This document shows positions 52,686 through 62,213 of a stretch of DNA of 64,000 nucleotides, piece after piece; position 1 is the stretch's first letter; every line of letters begins with the position of its first letter. This DNA comes from Ancylobacter koreensis. Lineage in GTDB: Bacteria; Pseudomonadota; Alphaproteobacteria; Rhizobiales; Xanthobacteraceae. The translations under genes and the position numbers were made by a program. The notes below the pieces were generated by a model, which was not told the DNA's origin, searched no databases, and worked only from the letters and a program-made list of their open reading frames with translations. The stretch is from NCBI RefSeq assembly GCF_023016525.1, contig NZ_JALKCG010000001.1, positions 1,116,001 through 1,180,000 on the forward strand, written 5' to 3'.

Positions 52686-53545
52686 AGACGGCGCACGCTG
52701 CGCAGCTTCGTGCCGCCGGCCTCGATGCGGGCGAGGGCGGCGGCGAGCGGCTCGTGTACCACCGACATGGTGAAGGCGGTGGCGTGCAGCAGGGTCGCGC
52801 CGTCCTGGACGATGCCGACATGGCCGGGCCAGAACAGCAGGTCGCCGCGTTGCAGCGCGTCGAGGTCGCCCGAGAAGTCGACCGACCGGCCGACCGCCTT
52901 TTCCTGCATGTCGGTGTCGCGCGGCGCCGCGATGCCCGCGGCGGCGAGCGCGACCTGCACGAGGCCCGAACAGTCCAGCCCGAGGCTGGAGCGGCCGCCC
53001 CAGAGATAGGCGGCGCCGAGGAAGCGCGCGGCGACCTCGACGAAATCGGCCTCCTGCGTCTCCAGCGGGGCGAGGTGGTCGGCGAAGATGAAGCCGCCTG
53101 CCTCCGTCACCGCGAAGCGCTCGCGCGTGCCGGTGATCGCCAGCCGACTGCCAAGCGAGAGGAGTTCTGTCGGCGGCAGCTTTATCGACGGGCCGGGGAA
53201 GACCGGCGTTCGCAGCGCCCGCACGCGATGGGTCGCCGACGCGCCGGGCGGGAAGAGCGCTTCGGCGGGCAGCCAGCCGACATAGGCGTCACCGTCGAGC
53301 TGGCCCCAGGCCCAGCCTTCCATCGTGGTCTCGTAGACCGTGACGGTCTCGCCGAAGAGGGCTTCCGTCGCCAGCGGCGCCAGCGGATCGGGCTCCTTGC
53401 GCACCGGCACGCCGGGCCGGCTGACCAAGCGCCGCTCGCCGGCGACGAAGCTTTCCGCCTCGACGAGGCCCTTGAGGTGGAGGGCGGCAACGTCCGGGCG
53501 GGCCGGGGTCAGTCGCGGGTCGAGGCCGTCGGGCAGAGAGGTCAT
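52682..53545 (-). CDS. NlpC/P60 (C40) cell-wall peptidase with SH3-type N-terminal domains
   Basis: A 287-residue putative gamma-D-glutamyl-diamino acid endopeptidase. The catalytic Cys192 lies in L-D-C-S-G-L-V-Q, the His242 in G-H-V-G-I-V. Residues ~45-160 form two SH3-like domains (S-R-P-G-V-P-V-R-K-E-P; Y-V-G-W-L-P-A-E-A-L) of the sort that bind peptidoglycan. No signal peptide is visible, which is common for this DUF-type layout. It is convergent with the NUDIX gene and overlaps it by 4 bases. Confidence 0.88.
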   Translation of the reverse strand: MTSLPDGLDPRLTPARPDVAALHLKGLVEAESFVAGERRLVSRPGVPVRKEPDPLAPLATEALFGETVTVYETTMEGWAWGQLDGDAYVGWLPAEALFPPGASATHRVRALRTPVFPGPSIKLPPTELLSLGSRLAITGTRERFAVTEAGGFIFADHLAPLETQEADFVEVAARFLGAAYLWGGRSSLGLDCSGLVQVALAAAGIAAPRDTDMQEKAVGRSVDFSGDLDALQRGDLLFWPGHVGIVQDGATLLHATAFTMSVVHEPLAAALARIEAGGTKLRSVRRL

Positions 53546-53582
53546 CGGGTAGTCACTCGGTAGGAAGATCAGACGCGGAAGG

Positions 53583-53933
53583 TCAGCGCGGCAGCGCGCG
53601 GGCGGTGGCGACCACGAGATCGCCGAGCCGCTCCACGAAGAGCGCGCCTTCCACCGTACGCTGGATGATGACGTTCCGTCGATCCGCCTCGTCGCGGCGG
53701 CGCGACAGCAGCCCGAGATGGCCCATCGTGTCGAGGGCGCGGGTGATCACCGGCTTGGTGACGCCGAGCCGGGCGGCCAGGCCGCGCACCGTGTGCGGCG
53801 GGGCTTCCAGATAGACGCCGAGCAGAATGGCGAGCTGGCGCGGGCTGAGGTCGGGCGCGTCGTCGCGCACCTGCGCGAGCGAGAGCTCGTGCAGGAGGCG
53901 CAATGCCTGCGATGGTCGCAGCTCGACCGCCAT
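53583..53933 (-). CDS. MarR-family transcriptional regulator
   Basis: A 116-residue winged-helix regulator. The helix-turn-helix and wing are visible as L-A-A-R-L-G-V-T-K-P-V-I-T-R-A-L-D-T-M-G-H-L-G-L-L-S-R-R-R-D-E-A-D-R-R-N-V. A longer open frame runs upstream, but the M-A-V-E-L-R-P-S start at 53933 fits the family. It is upstream of the C40 peptidase on the same strand and may regulate it; its ligand is unknown. Confidence 0.82.
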   Translation of the reverse strand: MAVELRPSQALRLLHELSLAQVRDDAPDLSPRQLAILLGVYLEAPPHTVRGLAARLGVTKPVITRALDTMGHLGLLSRRRDEADRRNVIIQRTVEGALFVERLGDLVVATARALPR

Positions 53934-54115
53934 GATGGCCCGTCCCCGGCCCCTGAACCGCGCCGCAATCGTTACGGCTACGGATTGTTCGCCGGAATAT
54001 GCGGCGCGCGCGCCGAAGAAATCCTTAACAGGCGAGGGAGATGACGCAGCGTCTGCGGGGCGCACGCCATGGGGGCAACAGAGCCGAAGGCGGCGCGCGG
54101 TCTCCTCCCATCACA

Positions 54116-54210
54116 CCGTCATCCCCGGGCTTGACCCGGGGATCCACGACTTGAGGCGCCGCCACGCCGCGAGAAGGCGTGGATGGCCGGGTCAAGCCCG
54201 GCCATGACGG
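54116..54210. repeat. Palindromic element, family B, upstream of the MarR gene
   Basis: A 95-base element starting CCGTCATCCCCGGGC and ending GCCCGGCCATGACGG, matching the copy at 47944-48030 at both ends. It sits in the 317-base gap 53934-54250, which holds no gene apart from the MarR promoter. Confidence 0.88.
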
Positions 54211-54250
54211 TGCTTATTGCCCCCCGCGCGGCTCGCGAGCGGCTGTCCCG

Positions 54251-55627
54251 TCAGCCAAAGCGCTCCGCAATCAGCGCGTCGAGGGCGCGGATGGTCTGCG
54301 CTTCCCCGCCTTCCGGCCGGCCGGGGCGGGAGGAGGGGTTCCAGGCATAGATGTCGAGATGCAGCCAGGCGCCGGCGCGCTCGACGAAGCGCTGGAGGAA
54401 CAGCGCGGCGGTGATCGAGCCGGCGAAGCCCCCGCCCGGCGCGTTGTTGAGGTCGGCGATCTTGCTGTCGAGCATGGAGGCATAGGGCTGCCAGAGCGGC
54501 AGCCGCCAGGAGGGGTCGGCCTCGGCAGCGCCGTGGCGGGCGAGGTCGGCGGCGAGGCCGTCATCCTCGGTATAGGCGGGCGGAAGCTGCGGCCCGAGCG
54601 CCACGCGCGCCGCGCCGGTGAGCGTCGCGAAGTCGATCAGCAGTTCGGGCGCCTCCTCGTCGGCGAGGCTGAGCGCGTCGGCGAGGATCAGCCGGCCCTC
54701 GGCGTCGGTATTGCCGATCTCGACGGTGAGGCCCTTGCGCGAGGGGAACACGTCGCCGGGGCGGAAGGCCGAGCCGTCGATGGCGTTCTCCACCGCCGCG
54801 ATGATGAGGCGCAGGCGCACGGGAAGCCCGCGGCCCATGATCATCTGCGCGAGGCCGAGCGCATTGGCCGCCCCGCCCATGTCCTTCTTCATCAGCAGCA
54901 TGCCGCTCGACGGCTTGATGTCGAGCCCGCCCGTGTCGAAGGCGACGCCCTTGCCGACCAGCGTCACCTTGCGCGCGTTCGGGTCGCCCCAGCTCAGGTC
55001 GATGAGGCGCGGGGCGCGCGGCGAGGCGCGCCCGACCGCGTGGATCAGCGGGAAATTGGCGGCGAGCAGGTCCTCGCCGGCCGTCACATTGATCTCGGCG
55101 CCGAAGCGGGCGGCGAGTGCGCGGGCCGCCGCCTCGATCTCGGCCGGGCCGAGGTCGTTGGCGGGGGTGTTGACAAGGTCGCGGGTCAGCGTCACCGCCT
55201 CCGCCGTGCGCCGCACATAGGCCTCGTCCACGCCGTCGGGAACCACGAGGCGTACATCGTTGCCTGGCCGCTTGCCGTAGCGGGTGAAGCGGTAGCCGCC
55301 GAGCAGGAAGCCAAGCGCGGCAAGGCGCGGATCGGCCGGGGGATGAGCGACGGCGTAGTCGCCGGCCGGCAGGGCGGTGGCGAGCTTGCCGAAGGCGAGC
55401 GGATCGCGTGGAGCAGCCTCGGTGCCGAACAGCACGCCGGCGATGGAGCCGTCGGCGGCGGGCAGCACCAGCAGCGCGCCGGGCTCGGCCTTGTAACCCG
55501 ATGCCTCGGCGAAGGCGAGCGCGGGGGCGGCCAACAGGCCCGCGACCTCGCGCCAGTTCTGCGGCCTCACGCACCAGATCGGGCGGGGATTGGCGGCCTC
55601 CTCGGCCCGGATCAGCGCGGCAGCCAT
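54251..55627 (-). CDS. Leucyl aminopeptidase (M17 family)
   Basis: A 458-residue dizinc aminopeptidase. The C-terminal catalytic domain is intact: V-G-K-G-V-A-F-D-T-G-G-L-D-I-K, K-K-D-M-G-G-A-A, and the signature N-T-D-A-E-G-R-L. It removes N-terminal residues from peptides in the cytoplasm, and may help to use peptides brought in by the Yej importer. The start at 55627 is preceded by GGGAG; a longer frame exists but lies over the phosphatase gene. Confidence 0.92.
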   Translation of the reverse strand: MAAALIRAEEAANPRPIWCVRPQNWREVAGLLAAPALAFAEASGYKAEPGALLVLPAADGSIAGVLFGTEAAPRDPLAFGKLATALPAGDYAVAHPPADPRLAALGFLLGGYRFTRYGKRPGNDVRLVVPDGVDEAYVRRTAEAVTLTRDLVNTPANDLGPAEIEAAARALAARFGAEINVTAGEDLLAANFPLIHAVGRASPRAPRLIDLSWGDPNARKVTLVGKGVAFDTGGLDIKPSSGMLLMKKDMGGAANALGLAQMIMGRGLPVRLRLIIAAVENAIDGSAFRPGDVFPSRKGLTVEIGNTDAEGRLILADALSLADEEAPELLIDFATLTGAARVALGPQLPPAYTEDDGLAADLARHGAAEADPSWRLPLWQPYASMLDSKIADLNNAPGGGFAGSITAALFLQRFVERAGAWLHLDIYAWNPSSRPGRPEGGEAQTIRALDALIAERFG

Positions 55628-55650
55628 GGCGACATCTCCCTCAGGCGGCG

Positions 55651-56238
55651 TCAGGCGACGGCCAGCTCGAACGCCCCGTTCTCGATCAGGTAGACCGCGC
55701 CCTGGCGCACGGGCAGCTCCACCGCCTCGGCGGCCGGCATGCCGGCGAAGGCGTGCAGCATCGCCCGCACCACCCCGCCATGTGTCACCACCACGCTGTC
55801 GCCGGTCAGCTCGGCGATGGCGGCGAGCACGCGGGTGGAAAGGTCGACATAGTTCTCGCCGCCCGGCGGGGTGTAGTTCCACGGATCGGCGTCGCGGGCG
55901 GCGAGGTTTGCCGGGTCGCGCCGGCGCAGCTCCGGCCAGGTGGAACCCTCCCAGCGGCCGAAGCTGATCTCGCGCAGGCGCGGGTCGCGGCGGAAGCCGT
56001 CCGGCGGCAGGCCGAGCTCGCCGCGCAGGATCGCCATGGTCTGCGAGGCGCGGCTCAGCGGGCTCGCCACGAAGTCGAGGCCGCGCGCGCCGCGGCTCAG
56101 CCGCTCCACCACGCGCGCTGCATCGGCCGCCTGCTCGCGTCCGAGATCGTTGAGCGGGATGTCGTGCGTGCCCTGCAGCCGGCCGGCAAGGTTCCAGTCG
56201 GTCTCGCCATGCCGGACGAGGAAGATGCGTCTCATCAT
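55651..56238 (-). CDS. Histidine phosphatase family protein
   Basis: A 195-residue phosphatase of the phosphoglycerate mutase-like fold. The R-H-G-E motif (His10 catalytic) is at residues 9-12, the second catalytic His is in V-V-T-H-G-G-V, and S-P-L-S-R-A-S-Q-T is in place. The substrate could be a sugar phosphate or alpha-ribazole phosphate. Its ATG overlaps the stop of the upstream exported-protein gene (ATGA). Confidence 0.88.
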   Translation of the reverse strand: MMRRIFLVRHGETDWNLAGRLQGTHDIPLNDLGREQAADAARVVERLSRGARGLDFVASPLSRASQTMAILRGELGLPPDGFRRDPRLREISFGRWEGSTWPELRRRDPANLAARDADPWNYTPPGGENYVDLSTRVLAAIAELTGDSVVVTHGGVVRAMLHAFAGMPAAEAVELPVRQGAVYLIENGAFELAVA

Positions 56239-56846
56239 TTCGAGGGGAGCGCCACGACGTGCGTGTAGCTGGGGCCGTTCAGCGGGTAAGTGACGCGCAG
56301 CGTCACGCTCGACCCGCGCGGTGCACGGCCGGTGGCGAAGACGCGCGCGCCGCCCGCCATGCGGCCGACGCAGCGGCGCGCGCCGGCATCGGTGCCGGTG
56401 GCGAGGAAGGAGCCGATATCCTGCGTGATCTTCACGCCGGCCGGCGCGCTCATCACGCGGATGCGGGGGGTCTGCGTCATCTGGCACAGCCGGTCGGCGG
56501 TGCCGGCGGCGAAGATCATGCGGCCCTGGCCGCCGCCGGTGAGGAAGGCGACCCGGTCGCGGTCATTGCGCCCGTTGCTGGGGCTTACATAGCCGGGAAA
56601 GATCGCGCCGCCGAAGCCGAAGATGCGGTCGAGCAGCGGGTATTGCTGGAAGTTGGGCGGGACGCCGCGATCCTGCGCGTCCGGGCCCGGCACGAAGGGC
56701 AGACCCGAGCCCGGCGGCGGGCCGATGACGATGGAGCCGTCCTGCTGCGCGCGCGCGGGCGCGACGAAGGCGGGCATCGCCAGCGCGGCCAGCGCGGCGG
56801 CAGTCAGCAGAAAACGCGATATCCGGGAAAGGCCGGCCTTCGACAT
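56235..56846 (-). CDS. Exported protein of unknown function
   Basis: A 203-residue protein with a signal peptide (I-S-R-F-L-L-T-A-A-A-L-A-A-L-A-M-P-A-F, cleaved near A-R-A-Q). The mature part is Gly/Pro-rich at first, has a hydrophobic F-G-F-G-G-A-I-F-P-G-Y stretch, and then a beta-rich domain with three cysteines in L-C-Q-M-T-Q and R-R-C-V-G. The ATG at 56846 follows GGAG. It lies between fabI2 and the phosphatase gene on the same strand. No family recognised. Confidence 0.72.
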   Translation of the reverse strand: MSKAGLSRISRFLLTAAALAALAMPAFVAPARAQQDGSIVIGPPPGSGLPFVPGPDAQDRGVPPNFQQYPLLDRIFGFGGAIFPGYVSPSNGRNDRDRVAFLTGGGQGRMIFAAGTADRLCQMTQTPRIRVMSAPAGVKITQDIGSFLATGTDAGARRCVGRMAGGARVFATGRAPRGSSVTLRVTYPLNGPSYTHVVALPSK

Positions 56847-56872
56847 GACGCCATGCTCCGCGATTGGGCGCT

Positions 56873-57688
56873 TCACTCGCGATCGAGGGTGAGGTCGGGC
56901 GCCTCGGGGTTCTTCATCCCGACGATATGATAGCCGGCGTCGACATGATGTACCTCGCCGGTCACAGCGCGGCCGAGATCGGAAAGGAAATAGACGCCGG
57001 CATCGCCGACCTCGTCCACCGTCACCGTGCGGCGCAGCGGCGCGTTCAGCTCGTTCCACTTCAGTATGTAGCGGAAATCGCCGATGCCGGAGGCGGCCAG
57101 CGTCTTGATCGGGCCGGCCGAGATGGCGTTGACGCGGATGTTCTTCGGGCCGAGATCGGCGGCGAGGTAGCGCACGCTCGCCTCCAGCGCCGCCTTGGCG
57201 ACGCCCATGACGTTGTAGTGGGGCATCCACTTCTCGGCGCCGTAATAGGTGAGCGTCAGCATGGAGCCGCCCTCCGTCATCAGCTTCTCGGCGCGCTGGG
57301 CGACGGCGGTGAAGCTGTAGCAGGAGATCAGCATGGTCTTGCTGAAATTGTCGGCCGTGGTGTCGACATAGCGCCCGTCCAGCTCGTTCTTGTCCGAGAA
57401 GGCGATGGCGTGGACGAGGAAGTCGAGCCCCCCGAGCTGGCGCTGGGTCTCTTCGAACACCGCGTCGATGGTCGCGGGGTCGGTGACGTCGCAATGGCCG
57501 ACGACGGCGGCGTCGAGCTCGGCCGCCAAAGGCTCGACCCGCTTCTTCAGCGGTTCGCCCTGATAGGTGAAGGCGAGCTTCGCGCCCTGCGCATGGGCGG
57601 CCTTGGCTATGCCCCAGGCGATGGAGCGGTTGTTCGCCACTCCCATCACCAGGCCGCGCTTTCCGCTCATCAATCCGCCCGATGCCAT
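56873..57688 (-). CDS. fabI: Enoyl-ACP reductase FabI, second copy
   Basis: A 271-residue enoyl-ACP reductase, the housekeeping-like copy. It starts M-A-S-G-G-L-M-S-G-K-R-G-L-V-M-G-V-A-N-N, has Tyr158 and Lys165 in P-H-Y-N-V-M-G-V-A-K and the S-A-G-P-I-K-T-L-A-A-S-G-I-G-D-F-R segment, where Phe205 is the counterpart of E. coli Phe203. The Gly93 position of E. coli is Ala96 here. It differs from the fabA-linked copy at both drug-contact positions. It is upstream of the exported-protein and phosphatase genes. Confidence 0.94.
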   Translation of the reverse strand: MASGGLMSGKRGLVMGVANNRSIAWGIAKAAHAQGAKLAFTYQGEPLKKRVEPLAAELDAAVVGHCDVTDPATIDAVFEETQRQLGGLDFLVHAIAFSDKNELDGRYVDTTADNFSKTMLISCYSFTAVAQRAEKLMTEGGSMLTLTYYGAEKWMPHYNVMGVAKAALEASVRYLAADLGPKNIRVNAISAGPIKTLAASGIGDFRYILKWNELNAPLRRTVTVDEVGDAGVYFLSDLGRAVTGEVHHVDAGYHIVGMKNPEAPDLTLDRE

Positions 57689-57832
57689 GCTCACGCCATG
57701 CTCCGTCCACGTTACCCACCTTGCGGTGGCGCTGGTTCCTATCGCACAGCAGCAACACCCGCTCAAGCGAGCGCTGGAGAAGCGTTGCGGGCGGCTCACC
57801 GGCCGCGGCCGGCAAAGGTAGCGGGCGCCCGC

Positions 57833-57957
57833 TCAGGCGCCGCCACGGCGGTGTCCTCGTTTCGGTCAGGCGCCGCCGTCGCGGCAAGAGTTCTCAGTCA
57901 GGCACCGCGTCGCGGCGAGGTATTCCAGTCAGGCGCCGCTGTCGCGGCGCCGGCGCA
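57833..57957. repeat. Tandem repeats copied from the 3' end of the DnaJ-like gene
   Basis: Four units beginning TCAGGCGCCGC-type sequence start at 57833, 57866, 57898 and 57929 (spacing 33, 32 and 31 bases). The unit at 57929 is the real end of the DnaJ-like gene (R-R-D-S-G-A-stop on the minus strand); the other three are degenerate copies downstream of it. Confidence 0.8.
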
Positions 57958-58876
57958 TCAGTTCTTCAAGCTCCGGGTCGGCCGTCTCGGACAGCACGAT
58001 GCGGGTGGTGGCCAGCAGGTCGCCGGACGAACCGTCGGCCTTGGGCAGGCCCTTGCCGCGCAGCCGGAAGGTACGCCCCGAACTGGTGCGGGCGGGCACC
58101 GAGAGTTCCACCTCGCCGGCGAGCGTGGGCACGCGCACCTTGCCGCCGAGCACCGCCTCGGTGAGCGGCAGCGACACATCGGTGCGCAGGTCCGCGCCCT
58201 CGACACGAAAATGGCGGTGGGGCGCGTAGGCAACGATCACATAGGCGTCGCCCGGCGCGCCGCCGAAGGCGCTCGGCTCGCCCTGGCCCTTCATCCGCAT
58301 GCGGTGGCCCTCGGCCACCCGGGCGGGAATCTTGACCTCGACGGTGCGCCCGTTCGGCAGGTGGACCTTGACCGGCCCGCCTTCGATCACGCGCTCCAGC
58401 GCCACCGGCACGGTGATCTCCACATCGTTGCCGCGCGGCGCCTCTCCGCCGCCACGGGCGCGTCCGCGGCCGCCGAGGCCGCCGAGAATATCGGCGATCA
58501 CGTCGTCGAAGCCGCCGGCCTCGTGAGGGCCGTGGCCGGAGCGGCGCGCGCCCTCAGGGCCATAGGAGAAGCTCTCGAAGATGGTTTCGCCGCGCGGGCC
58601 GCGCCGGAAGCCGCCCGGCCCGCCACCGCCGGGGAAGCCCTCGAAGCCGCGCGGTTTGCCCTCGGCGTCGATCTCGCCCCGGTCGTACTGGCCGCGCTTC
58701 TCGACGTCGGACAGGATCTCGTGGGCCGAATTCAGCTCGGCGAATTTCTCCTGCGCCTTCGGATCGTCCTTGTTGGCGTCCGGGTGCAGCTTCTTGGCGA
58801 GCTTTCGGAAAGCCCGCTTGATCTCGTTCTGGTCGGCGTTGCGGGCAACGCCGAGAATGTCATAGGGATCGCGCAT
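57929..58876 (-). CDS. DnaJ-domain co-chaperone (CbpA-like)
   Basis: A 315-residue J-domain protein. The J domain (1-68) carries H-P-D at 31-33; a Gly/Phe-rich linker follows (about 70-125), then two C-terminal beta domains ([23 protein letters not shown]). No zinc-finger Cys repeats are present, so it is a CbpA-type rather than a DnaJ-type protein. It helps DnaK. Its 3' end has been copied several times just downstream. Confidence 0.92.
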   Translation of the reverse strand: MRDPYDILGVARNADQNEIKRAFRKLAKKLHPDANKDDPKAQEKFAELNSAHEILSDVEKRGQYDRGEIDAEGKPRGFEGFPGGGGPGGFRRGPRGETIFESFSYGPEGARRSGHGPHEAGGFDDVIADILGGLGGRGRARGGGEAPRGNDVEITVPVALERVIEGGPVKVHLPNGRTVEVKIPARVAEGHRMRMKGQGEPSAFGGAPGDAYVIVAYAPHRHFRVEGADLRTDVSLPLTEAVLGGKVRVPTLAGEVELSVPARTSSGRTFRLRGKGLPKADGSSGDLLATTRIVLSETADPELEELMRRRRDSGA

Positions 58877-58963
58877 GGATGACCGTTCTCGTCCGGCAGT
58901 TCCGGCTCTCCGTCCATGTAGGCACGGTGTTGCCGCAATGCAACGGTCGGACCGTACCGGAGG

Positions 58964-59368
58964 TCAGCTTCGCTCCAGCATCCGCGCCTGATCGACCTTC
59001 CAGGCCCCCTTGGCAGCCTTGCACGCTTCGCCCTGCAGCCATTCCTCGCGCTCCTCGCGCACGAAGCTCATGAGGAATTCGCGGCATTTGCCCCCGCCGT
59101 CGGCGGTGCGTTCGGCGAGCGGGGTGACGGTGCCGCGCGTCGAACCGGCGAGGTTCTCCCACGGCACGCTGGGCGCGGAAGCCTTGGTTCCCAAGGCTTC
59201 GGTGAGCGCGCCGCGCGCGGCGGTCCAGTCCTCGGTGGCGATGCCCTTGGGGATCGGCTCGCGGGCATAGGCGCTGGTGCGTACCGGCACGGAGCCGGTC
59301 GCCATGGTGTCGACGGGCGGCAAGGAGGAGCAGCCCGCGAGCAGCAGCGCGCAGGCGGGCAGGCTCAT
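58964..59368 (-). CDS. Lipoprotein, RT0821/Lpp0805-like surface protein
   Basis: A 134-residue lipoprotein. The lipobox is L-L-A-G-C-S-S (Cys about residue 13). The mature part follows the pattern of the RT0821/Lpp0805 surface family: [24 protein letters not shown], then C-R-E-F-L-M-S-F and W-L-Q-G-E-A-C-K. The start at 59368 gives a normal lipoprotein signal. Role unknown, probably outer membrane. It is divergent from pdxH. Confidence 0.75.
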   Translation of the reverse strand: MSLPACALLLAGCSSLPPVDTMATGSVPVRTSAYAREPIPKGIATEDWTAARGALTEALGTKASAPSVPWENLAGSTRGTVTPLAERTADGGGKCREFLMSFVREEREEWLQGEACKAAKGAWKVDQARMLERS

Positions 59369-59512
59369 TGTCGATGCTGCTGTGCGGAACGACGCCGCAC
59401 GCTTATATGGAGTGTCGCGGTGCGTCGAGGCATCGCCCGTCCGCCCCGCCGTCGTCCGCCGCCTGTGGAACATGCCCATGGGTTCCGTGGTCCAACCGCC
59501 GAAGATGCCGCT

Positions 59513-60139
59513 ATGGAAGCCCCCGAAGAGTTAAAATCCGGTGATTTCACCGCCGCCTCCGAGCCGTTTCGTCTGTTTGAGGAATGGTTTGCCGAGGCGA
59601 AGGAAAGCGAGCCCAACGATCCCAACGCCATGGCGCTCGCCACCGTCGACGCCGACGGGCTGCCGGATGTGCGCATGGTGCTGCTGAACGCGCGCGACGA
59701 GCGGGGTTTCGTCTTCTTCACCAACACCGACAGCGCCAAGGGGCGCGAGCTTGCCGCCGTGCCAAAGGCGGCCGTCGTGTTCCACTGGAAGTCGCTGCGC
59801 CGGCAAATTCGGGTGCGCGGCCCGGTCGAGACAGTGAGCGACGCCGAGGCGGACGCCTATTTCGCCACCCGCCCGCGCCTGTCGCAGATCGGCGCCTGGG
59901 CGAGCCAGCAGTCGCGCCCGCTGGAAGGGCGCTTCGCGCTGGAGGGGGCCATCGCCAAGGTGACGGCGCAATATGCGCTGGGCAGCGTGCCGCGCCCCCC
60001 GCACTGGACCGGCTTCCGCATCCGCCCGCTGCAGGTCGAGTTCTGGCACGACCGGCCGTTCCGGCTGCATGACCGCGTGGTGTTCCGCCGCGAGGCGCCC
60101 GGCGAGGGCGAATGGATCCGCACCCGGCTCTTCCCGTGA
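59513..60139 (+). CDS. pdxH: Pyridoxamine 5'-phosphate oxidase
   Basis: A 208-residue FMN-dependent oxidase that makes pyridoxal 5'-phosphate. Family segments: [34 protein letters not shown], and the C-terminal [24 protein letters not shown]. The ATG at 59513 matches the usual length. Confidence 0.95.
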   Translation: MEAPEELKSGDFTAASEPFRLFEEWFAEAKESEPNDPNAMALATVDADGLPDVRMVLLNARDERGFVFFTNTDSAKGRELAAVPKAAVVFHWKSLRRQIRVRGPVETVSDAEADAYFATRPRLSQIGAWASQQSRPLEGRFALEGAIAKVTAQYALGSVPRPPHWTGFRIRPLQVEFWHDRPFRLHDRVVFRREAPGEGEWIRTRLFP

Positions 60140-60209
60140 CGGCGACGTCACGCCCTTCCGCTACGCTTTGCCCCTGACACCACCCCCGCGCTGAGCTAAG
60201 ACAACCGCC

Positions 60210-60953
60210 ATGAACTCCAATCAGCCCCGCCGCACCCTGCTGCTCACCGGCGCCTCGCGCGGCATCGGCCACGCGACCGTCAAGCGCTTCTCGGCCGCCG
60301 GCTGGCGCGTCATCACCTGCTCGCGCCATGCCTTCCCGGAGAACTGCCCGTGGGAGATGGGGCCGGAGGATCACATCCAGGTCGACCTTTCCGACCCGCA
60401 GGACACGCTGCGCGCGGTGGACGAGATCAAGAGCCGGCTGCCCGAGGGCGAGCTGCACGCGCTGGTGAACAATGCCGGCATATCGCCAAAGGGCACGGGC
60501 GGCACGCGCCTCGGCACGCTCAACACGCCGGAGGAAGACTGGCGGCGGGTGTTCCAGGTGAATTTCTTCGCGCCGATCCTGCTCGCCCGCGGCTTGCTCG
60601 AAGAGCTGAAGAAGACGCATGGCGCGGTGGTGAATGTCACCTCCATCGCCGGCTCGCGGGTGCACCCTTTCGCGGGCGCCGCCTACGCCACCTCCAAGGC
60701 GGCGCTGGCCGGGCTGACGCGCGAGATGGCGGCCGATTTCGGCCGTCTCGGCGTGCGCGTCAACGCCATCGCGCCGGGCGAGATCGACACCTCGATCCTC
60801 TCCCCCGGCACCGAGAAGATCGTCGAGCAGATCCCCATGCAGCGCCTCGGCACGCCCGACGAGGTGGCCAAGATCATCTATGTGCTGTGCACCGAGACGT
60901 CCTCCTACCTCAACGGGTCGGAGATCCACATCAATGGCGGCCAGCACGTGTGA
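60210..60953 (+). CDS. Short-chain dehydrogenase/reductase (SDR)
   Basis: A 247-residue oxidoreductase. Cofactor motif T-G-A-S-R-G-I-G (13-20), N-N-A-G-I-S, catalytic Ser in the T-S-I-A-G-S segment, and Y-A-T-S-K-A-A-L (Tyr and Lys at the usual spacing). The end I-H-I-N-G-G-Q-H-V is typical for the 3-oxoacyl-ACP-reductase-like group. The substrate is unknown. It appears monocistronic between pdxH and corA. Confidence 0.9.
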   Translation: MNSNQPRRTLLLTGASRGIGHATVKRFSAAGWRVITCSRHAFPENCPWEMGPEDHIQVDLSDPQDTLRAVDEIKSRLPEGELHALVNNAGISPKGTGGTRLGTLNTPEEDWRRVFQVNFFAPILLARGLLEELKKTHGAVVNVTSIAGSRVHPFAGAAYATSKAALAGLTREMAADFGRLGVRVNAIAPGEIDTSILSPGTEKIVEQIPMQRLGTPDEVAKIIYVLCTETSSYLNGSEIHINGGQHV

Positions 60954-60991
60954 AGGTGCCTGCGATCATCCCGATGGGATGACCGCGCGCC

Positions 60992-61969
60992 TCACAGCCA
61001 TTTCTTCCATTTGAAGAACAGGTAGGGAAGCACCGCCGCCAGCGCCATGGCGCCGAGCGCCAGCGGGTAGCCCCAGCGCTCGTCGAGTTCCGGCATGTGC
61101 TGGAAGTTCATGCCGTAGACCGAGGCGATCAGCGTCGGCGGCATCAGCACCACCGACAGCACCGCGAAGATCTTGATGATGTTGTTCTGCTCGATGCCGA
61201 CCATGCCGAGGGTGGCGTCGAGCAGGAAGGTGATCTTGCCGCCGAGATAGGTGAGGTGGTCGCTCAGCGAGGCGACGTCCCGCTGCATGCTCTTCAAGAG
61301 CGCGCGCTGCTCCTTGTCGAAGCGCTGTGCCTCCCCCTCGGTGGCGAGGAAGGTGACGAGCCGCCCGATGGAGACGAGGCTCTCACGCGCCTTGGACGCG
61401 AGGTCGCCGCGCCGGCCGAGCTGCTTGAGGATGACGCGGAAGCGCTGGCTGTCGCCGGCGCGGGCGCTTTCGCGCTCGAACACCTGATGCGACACCGCGT
61501 CGATTTCCTGCGACAGCCGTTCGATGATGTCGGCGGCGCGGTCGATGATGGTGTCGAGCATGACCAGCAGCAGCCGGTCGCCCTTCATGCCGTCCGGGCA
61601 GGTGCGGTCGAGCGTGGCGACCACGACCTTGAAGGGCTTGGGCTCGTCATAGCGCACCGTGGCGAGGCGGCCGCCGGCGAGGATGAAGGTGACCTCGGCG
61701 AGGGCGGGAAGCTCGCCCTCGCTGTTGCAGATGACGGAGGCGGTCATGTAGCGCGCGCCGTTCTCGACCCGCAGGCGGCTCGACGGCTCGATCTCGACCA
61801 TCTCCTCGCGCGTCGGCACGCTGATGCCGAGCGCGGCCTCGACGATGCGGTCCTCACCCTCGCCGGGCTTGAACAGGTCGAGCCACACCGCATCCGGCGG
61901 CAGCGCCTCGTCGGGGCCGAGCCGATGGGGCACGAGCGCGCCGGCGCGCACGCTGTAGGCGGTGATCAT
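60992..61969 (-). CDS. corA: Magnesium/cobalt transport protein CorA
   Basis: A 325-residue CorA-type divalent cation channel. The long N-terminal cytoplasmic domain with coiled coil is followed by two C-terminal membrane segments and the Y-G-M-N-F filter motif between them. The ATG at 61969 follows GGAGACC. The end is lysine-rich (F-K-W-K-K-W-L), as in known CorA proteins. It is convergent with the SDR gene, 38 bases apart. Confidence 0.93.
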   Translation of the reverse strand: MITAYSVRAGALVPHRLGPDEALPPDAVWLDLFKPGEGEDRIVEAALGISVPTREEMVEIEPSSRLRVENGARYMTASVICNSEGELPALAEVTFILAGGRLATVRYDEPKPFKVVVATLDRTCPDGMKGDRLLLVMLDTIIDRAADIIERLSQEIDAVSHQVFERESARAGDSQRFRVILKQLGRRGDLASKARESLVSIGRLVTFLATEGEAQRFDKEQRALLKSMQRDVASLSDHLTYLGGKITFLLDATLGMVGIEQNNIIKIFAVLSVVLMPPTLIASVYGMNFQHMPELDERWGYPLALGAMALAAVLPYLFFKWKKWL

Positions 61970-62213
61970 GCGGTCTCCGAGGCTCCCTCGCTGGCGCCGA
62001 ACATGCGACGGAACCGGGCGGACCGCCAGCCGGCACGGCGCCGCGCAGGACCGCAACGATTCCCGCGCCTTGCCGTTCCCGACAACGGAACGAGCGCCCG
62101 GACGACGGCCTGCGCGCGGATGCGCGCAGGCGGCACCCGGCGAGGGGCGCACCGTCTTCCTTCAGCTCAGGGAGATGAGGCGGCTGTGCGGCACGGCCCT
62201 GCGGCCGGCGGCG

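Noticed and set aside
57833-57957. CRISPR array
   Set aside because: The units have no constant repeat with unique spacers; they are degenerate copies of the neighbouring gene end.
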